Shown here in pieces: positions 60,062-64,000 of a stretch of DNA of 64,000 nt. Both the position numbers and the translations under genes were made by a program. Numbering within the stretch: the first letter of the stretch is position 1; each line of letters opens with the position of its first letter. The DNA lies in NCBI RefSeq assembly GCF_016864375.1, contig NZ_CP069354.1:2687501-2751500 (forward strand), given 5' to 3'. Below the pieces are notes generated by a model, which worked only from the letters and a program-made list of their open reading frames with translations, had not been told where the DNA came from and made no database searches. The stretch comes from Microvirga sp. VF16 (GTDB lineage: Bacteria > Pseudomonadota > Alphaproteobacteria > Rhizobiales > Beijerinckiaceae).

Positions 60062-62458
60062 ATGAAGTATCAAGATAATACTGTTATCCCCGGCCTTGCT
60101 GGTGCAAGTTCCTCGCTGGGGCATTCAGGCAGCGCCGGAGATCAGAGTTATCAGACGCCATTTTTGCTTGGAAGAGGTCAGCAAAGGGTGTCCGAGCCGC
60201 GATCGCAAACCGTGGATCGAGGAGAGGCCAAACAGGATCCAAGCGATGGCCTCGGAGAGCGCCTGTTTTACGAGCCGAACCGCTCCGGTAATGAGGGAGC
60301 GACAACCGGCGATCTTGAACACTTTGGCCGGATTGTCGGCGCCATCAAGCGTCAGTTCTGGCTGATTGCAGCCCTAAGTTTCTGCATCTCGCTGCTCACT
60401 TTAGCTATAATTCTGGCTCTCCGCCCTCAATATACTGCGACCACGCTTCTGGTTGTCGACCCAAAGGATGGGCACAGTACTGTTAGCTCCGACACGGGGG
60501 GCACATCGGTCTCTTCCGTCAGTGTCGATAGTGAAGTCGAGATGATGAAGTCGACAAAGCTTGCGCAACAGGTTGTTCGCCGACTTGATCTTGCAAAAGA
60601 TCCAAGATTTGTGAAAGCGTCTTCCCCGACGTCAGGTTCTTCAGGAGGTTTTCCCGGCATTCTTAGGGCGCTTCTGCCGACTACGGGTGATTCGTTGGGC
60701 GAGGCCGAGTCTTCCGAAACTCAGGCAGACTCAAGGATAGAATCGTCAGAGAACGAAGGACTGCAAGGAAAGCGTCCTGGCAACGCTAATGCAATCGCAG
60801 CTCAGGCTTTGCAGAAGATGACCAGTGTTCGGCGACGTGGACTGACAAACGTCATTGCTCTCGACATCACCATTGATAACGCGAACGATGCTGCACGACT
60901 CGCGAATGCTTATGCCGAAACATACATCGAGGAACAAATCGACGCTAAGCTTCGCGCAGCGGGGCATGCGGCGGCTGCACTCGCCAAACGTGTCTCTGAA
61001 CTGGGCGAAGCCTTGCGGCGTTCCGAAAGCCAAATCAAAGCATTCGCTTTGGCACAGGCTTCTCAGTCGAGCGATGAGACGGCTCGCCGTGACATCGACC
61101 GTTTACAAGCAAACATCACAGTTGTTACCCGAGAGGCTAACTCCCAGGCAAACAAGCTGCGGGAGGTCGACAGCCTTATGTCATCGGGTAACTATGCGAC
61201 ACTCGGAAAAATTCTCGAAGCTCCCGAGATCGCTTTACTCGACGAGCAGCGTCGCTCCCTTGAGCAGCGACTCCAGCATCCTTCTGACGGGGAGACGGAT
61301 GTCTCGCCCGTCCGGCAGCGTCACGAGCTGGTGAACGCGCAGCTGCAGACAATTGTCAATCAGCGCGTAGATGGCCTTCGCCAAAAATCAAGGGCCAGCA
61401 CCGAACAGCTTGCCAATCTCCGGAAAGAGTTGGAACAGACCGTTAGAAAATCTGATCTCTCCACTGACACCTCTGTCCAACTCTTCCGGCTTCAACAGGA
61501 GGCCACTGCTAATCGCCAGCTTTATCAAGATTATCTTGGCCGCCTAAAGGCGCTGACGCAGCAGCGCAACATTCTAAGTCCCAATGTTTATGTGGCCGCG
61601 GAAGCTGGCGTCCCTCCTTTCAGGAGTTTCCCTCCACGCACTCTGCTGCTGGCATTCGGCAGCATCGCCGGTTTGGTTATAGCTGTCGGAGTAGGCTACC
61701 TACGCGATAACTATCCACGGAATGTCAAATTCGCTCGTGATCTGGTCGCTATCTCGCAAGTTCCCAATGTTGGCGTAGTCCCAATCGCAAAGCGAATGAA
61801 AGGGCGCAGACCTGATGACGAGATCTACAAAAATCCTTTATCGGAATATTCTGAAGCGATCCATCGGATAAGAGTGTCTCTGAACCTCATCGTAAATAAA
61901 GGTTCTGGATGCAGGTCGGTCCTGATAACTTCGGTAGATCGCAAGGAGGGACGATCAACTCTGGCCTTGTCGCTGGCGCGCGACGCGGCACGCAGCGGTC
62001 TCAAAGTAGTTTTGCTCGATTGTGATCTGCGAAACCCAAATCTGCATTCTATGTTGGGGCTTGCGAGAGGTGATGGAGTCGGCCAGATACTTCCCTCGTC
62101 CGAAGGACTGATAGCGCCGTCTGTGATTAAGGCAGACCCGCATTCGACGTGTTCAATCATCACCAGCGGCGAGGTGGATGATACTACACTCGCTCAGCTA
62201 CTTCAACATAATCGATTAGGCGAGCTCATAAAGAGATGTGAACAGGAGTTCGATCTTGTTGTGATCGATTCCCCACCCGTCAAGAGGGCAGCGGCTGCTC
62301 TCATTATCGCTCAGTATGTCGACAGTGTCATCCTGGTTGCTCGTTCAGCACGAACACACCCCGATGATGTCCGCGTCGCTCTGCAAGAGATATCTCGTGC
62401 GAGAAGCGATAATCTCTTCACTGTCTTAAATTTTGCGATAGCACCAGTTATTCTCTAA
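60062..62458 (+). CDS. Polysaccharide chain-length/BY-kinase-like protein (Wzz-Wzc/ExoP type)
   Basis: 798 residues. A polar N-terminal tail (about 1-95) precedes transmembrane helix 1 (about 97-118) and the Wzz region. A long coiled-coil periplasmic part (about 300-500) follows, then helix 2 (about 525-545, LLLAFGSIAGLVIAVGVGYL). The cytoplasmic ATPase has A' VVLLDCDLRNP and Walker B LVVIDSPPV. The Walker A region reads VDRKEGRSTLALS, with Arg where Lys is expected. The usual C-terminal tyrosine cluster is absent. It probably directs export chain length, with a weak or no kinase activity. Codon use is less GC-biased than its neighbours. Confidence 0.85.
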   Translation: MKYQDNTVIPGLAGASSSLGHSGSAGDQSYQTPFLLGRGQQRVSEPRSQTVDRGEAKQDPSDGLGERLFYEPNRSGNEGATTGDLEHFGRIVGAIKRQFWLIAALSFCISLLTLAIILALRPQYTATTLLVVDPKDGHSTVSSDTGGTSVSSVSVDSEVEMMKSTKLAQQVVRRLDLAKDPRFVKASSPTSGSSGGFPGILRALLPTTGDSLGEAESSETQADSRIESSENEGLQGKRPGNANAIAAQALQKMTSVRRRGLTNVIALDITIDNANDAARLANAYAETYIEEQIDAKLRAAGHAAAALAKRVSELGEALRRSESQIKAFALAQASQSSDETARRDIDRLQANITVVTREANSQANKLREVDSLMSSGNYATLGKILEAPEIALLDEQRRSLEQRLQHPSDGETDVSPVRQRHELVNAQLQTIVNQRVDGLRQKSRASTEQLANLRKELEQTVRKSDLSTDTSVQLFRLQQEATANRQLYQDYLGRLKALTQQRNILSPNVYVAAEAGVPPFRSFPPRTLLLAFGSIAGLVIAVGVGYLRDNYPRNVKFARDLVAISQVPNVGVVPIAKRMKGRRPDDEIYKNPLSEYSEAIHRIRVSLNLIVNKGSGCRSVLITSVDRKEGRSTLALSLARDAARSGLKVVLLDCDLRNPNLHSMLGLARGDGVGQILPSSEGLIAPSVIKADPHSTCSIITSGEVDDTTLAQLLQHNRLGELIKRCEQEFDLVVIDSPPVKRAAAALIIAQYVDSVILVARSARTHPDDVRVALQEISRARSDNLFTVLNFAIAPVIL

Positions 62459-62475
62459 CTTTGCGCAAAATAGAA

Positions 62476-62505
62476 GAGCGGCCCTCGCTCAAACGAGGGC
62501 CGCTC
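62476..62505. terminator. Strong hairpin between convergent EPS genes
   Basis: A 12-bp perfect stem GAGCGGCCCTCG/CGAGGGCCGCTC with a 6-base loop. On the minus strand it is followed by TTCTATTTT, fitting termination of the lyase gene; on the plus strand no T-run follows. Confidence 0.8.
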
Positions 62506-62512
62506 CACGGGA

Positions 62513-63724
62513 TTAGAGGATGTAGAAGTCAGCAGCAGTCATCTTCAAGTTCGTAGCAAGCTTTGCGAACTCGACCTGAGCCGTAGAGCCAGTGCCGTCC
62601 TTGTCGAAATAAAGGCTTCCGGTGTTCTTATTATAGATGATGCGGTCGGACGAGTCGGTCGCCTTGGATCCGATCTTGAACTGGTGTGATAGTAGAGAGC
62701 CGGTGTTGAGGTTGGCGCCGGAAAACACGGCATTCTCGATGTGCAGCTTGTCGGTGCCTGGGAGGAAGTCCTTGATGCGCGCGACAGTGCCCTTGGGCGC
62801 GGTTTCAAACACGAACCAGTCATTGTCCGAGCCGCCGTAGAGAACGTCGTTGCCGCCCCTGCCGATAATCGTGTCGCTACCGCCATGGCCGTAGATGGTC
62901 TCGTTGGCCGACGTACCCTTCAGCAGGTTGTTGCTGTCCGTGCCGGTGATGACGTTCGGCTGGGGTGTCGGAGTCGGCGTGGGCGTGGGCGTGGGCGTGG
63001 GCGTGGGCGACGGGCTGGAATGAGCCGTGTCGCTGTGTCCGCTGGCGCCGTAGGTGAGGTCGACATCCTTGTAGTTGACGGCGAAGGTCTCGCCGCCGGA
63101 CGGCGACTTGCGGTAGACGCCCATCTCCCACCAGGCCTGGGTCGCGTTGGTGTAGCCGATCTTGCCGTTGTAGTTGGCGATCTGGGTGCCGTCGCGCCAG
63201 ACATAGGCATGGCCGTTGTTGCCGGCGGCATCGAACTTGACGTCGACTTCCATGTCGTACCACTTGCCGCGCTGGATGTCGGCGCTGTCGAGGTAGACGG
63301 TCTTCTCGACCGGCGAGCTCGAGGTGCCGTTCTTGATCACCACAGCCATCTTGTCGTTGCCCATGAACTTGATCTCGAACGGCGGGGTGCCGCCGGTGAA
63401 GAGCTGGCCGGTCACGAGCCACTGGGCGGTGTTCTTGGCGCCCGGTTCGATCATGAACTTGTAGGTGGCGTGGAAGTGGTTGTCCATCGAGGACAGGGAG
63501 TGCGGGTTGGTCTCGCCCATCTCCGAGCGCTCGACCCCGACATCGTCCGTCCACGAGGACGAGCTGTAGCGGTCGCCCTTGCGCACCTCAAAACGGAACG
63601 TGTTGTTATCCGGTGACCGGAAGCTGTGCGCCTCGTCGCCGGCTACCCTCCAGTTATACCCGTCCAGGGAGAACGAGTTGTTTTCATAGATATCGGGCTG
63701 CCATTGTGTTGCTGAATAAGCCAA
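62513..63724 (-). CDS. Secreted polysaccharide lyase with RTX C-terminus
   Basis: 403 residues. The N-terminal roughly 230 residues match the heparin-lyase-like (PF14099) beta-jelly-roll fold (FRFEVRKGDRYS, VERSEMGE, WWEMGVYRKSPS). A (Pro-Thr)n linker lies at about 241-257, then hemolysin-type calcium-binding repeats (GGSDTIIGRGGNDVLYGGSDND), and a C-terminal segment suited to type I secretion. No N-terminal Sec signal. It likely cuts a uronic-acid-containing polysaccharide outside the cell. The start is a TTG with AGGGG nine bases upstream. The adjacent EPS gene suggests it trims the cell's own polymer (inference). Confidence 0.82.
   Translation of the reverse strand: MAYSATQWQPDIYENNSFSLDGYNWRVAGDEAHSFRSPDNNTFRFEVRKGDRYSSSSWTDDVGVERSEMGETNPHSLSSMDNHFHATYKFMIEPGAKNTAQWLVTGQLFTGGTPPFEIKFMGNDKMAVVIKNGTSSSPVEKTVYLDSADIQRGKWYDMEVDVKFDAAGNNGHAYVWRDGTQIANYNGKIGYTNATQAWWEMGVYRKSPSGGETFAVNYKDVDLTYGASGHSDTAHSSPSPTPTPTPTPTPTPTPQPNVITGTDSNNLLKGTSANETIYGHGGSDTIIGRGGNDVLYGGSDNDWFVFETAPKGTVARIKDFLPGTDKLHIENAVFSGANLNTGSLLSHQFKIGSKATDSSDRIIYNKNTGSLYFDKDGTGSTAQVEFAKLATNLKMTAADFYIL
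62976..63005 (-). repeat. GGCGTG hexamer tandem repeat in the lyase linker
   Basis: Five perfect GGCGTG units on the plus strand with partial units at the ends, coding for alternating Pro-Thr on the minus strand. Changes in unit number would keep the frame and only alter linker length. Confidence 0.85.
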
Positions 63725-64000
63725 TTTTCATACCCCTACGATGCCTCTTGGTTTTTATGAGGCTGGTTGAAAATAAAAGGATGATTTGTTAGAGTAATTT
63801 TAGAGTTTCTGAGGTGGGAAATACGCAGGAAGGGATTAGTATACTCTACCTAACGTTAGGTAATGTGCGAACTACAGAATTTGAGCCAACACATGTCTTT
63901 CGGATACACATGTCTGACGATGGGCGTCTTGTGATATGAAGACAGTTCTTTGATATGTCAGGACAGGTTGAGGGGTCTTGGATCGACTTTGTCGAAAGCT
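63725..64000. other. AT-richer upstream region of the lyase gene
   Basis: 276 bp without an open gene, noticeably richer in A and T than the rest. It contains a 16-bp perfect palindrome (63847-63862). The window ends here, so a divergent gene may follow. Confidence 0.5.
63847..63862. promoter_or_regulatory. 16-bp palindrome, possible operator
   Basis: TACCTAACGTTAGGTA, perfectly symmetrical, about 123-138 bp before the lyase start codon. The ACCT/AGGT ends recall LuxR-type boxes, but the length is short. A dimeric regulator site is a reasonable guess only. Confidence 0.4.

Noticed and set aside
62966..63010. Short tandem repeats resembling a CRISPR or VNTR
   Set aside because: Hexamer units inside a coding linker, no spacers. 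It is a Pro-Thr linker repeat.

Overview
The window is GC-rich chromosomal DNA from an alphaproteobacterium. A Hyphomicrobiales (Rhizobiales) genome of the Methylobacteriaceae/Microvirga type is the best guess. The clues are a DivK-type regulator, the topA-rnr-DUF983-NUDIX-rpmG and pyrB-pyrC-plsY-dprA blocks, guaB-rsmB-guaA linkage, three perfect EcfG (general stress sigma) promoters, and several families of dispersed inverted repeats. I see no rRNA, tRNA, CRISPR array, prophage or complete insertion sequence.

Layout. 0-3 kb: divK, a gap holding a strong small-RNA candidate with CCUCCU and CUCCU loops, then adenine deaminase. 3-6.5 kb: membrane and envelope genes (esterase-like hydrolase, FUSC protein, small secreted or membrane proteins) and rpmG. 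6.6-18.2 kb: a minus-strand housekeeping block (NUDIX, DUF983, rnr, a gsrN-like sRNA, parE, mgtC, topA, aidB). 18.3-22.9 kb: pyrB, a DUF559 endonuclease-like gene between inverted repeats, pyrC, plsY and dprA. 23-32 kb: AEC carrier, arfB, the EF-P lysylation set (epmB-epmA against efp), aminotransferase, ppx, rlmE and a sugar dehydrogenase. 32.5-40.6 kb: dienelactone hydrolase, a DHA2 exporter, guaB, MAPEG, rsmB, guaA and an ArsC-like protein. 40.6-45 kb: NhaD and a TRAP permease pair with no binding-protein gene. 45-51.9 kb: NnrU, a TPR protein, der, a cyclic-di-GMP protein split by an amber codon, and a UbiH-family hydroxylase. 52-57.6 kb: a BMP-type ABC uptake operon and nicotinamidase. 57.8-64 kb: rimO, a gene-poor stretch, then a polysaccharide chain-length/tyrosine-kinase-like protein facing a secreted RTX-tailed polysaccharide lyase.

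Main signals. (1) Three GGAAC-N16/17-CGTT promoters between 5.3 and 13.1 kb drive two tiny membrane proteins and an sRNA that matches GsrN in promoter, C-rich loop and position beside parE. (2) An anti-Shine-Dalgarno-loop sRNA follows divK. (3) A DUF559 gene flanked by inverted repeats sits inside the pyrimidine operon and is coupled to pyrC by an ATGA overlap. (4) PyrC has lost its metal-binding His-x-His. (5) A single TAG splits an MHYT-PAS-GGDEF-EAL protein. (6) The EPS kinase-like protein carries Arg in place of the Walker A Lys. Translation themes recur (EF-P modification, ArfB, RimO, RlmE, RsmB, Der, RNase R), but these are ordinary housekeeping genes.
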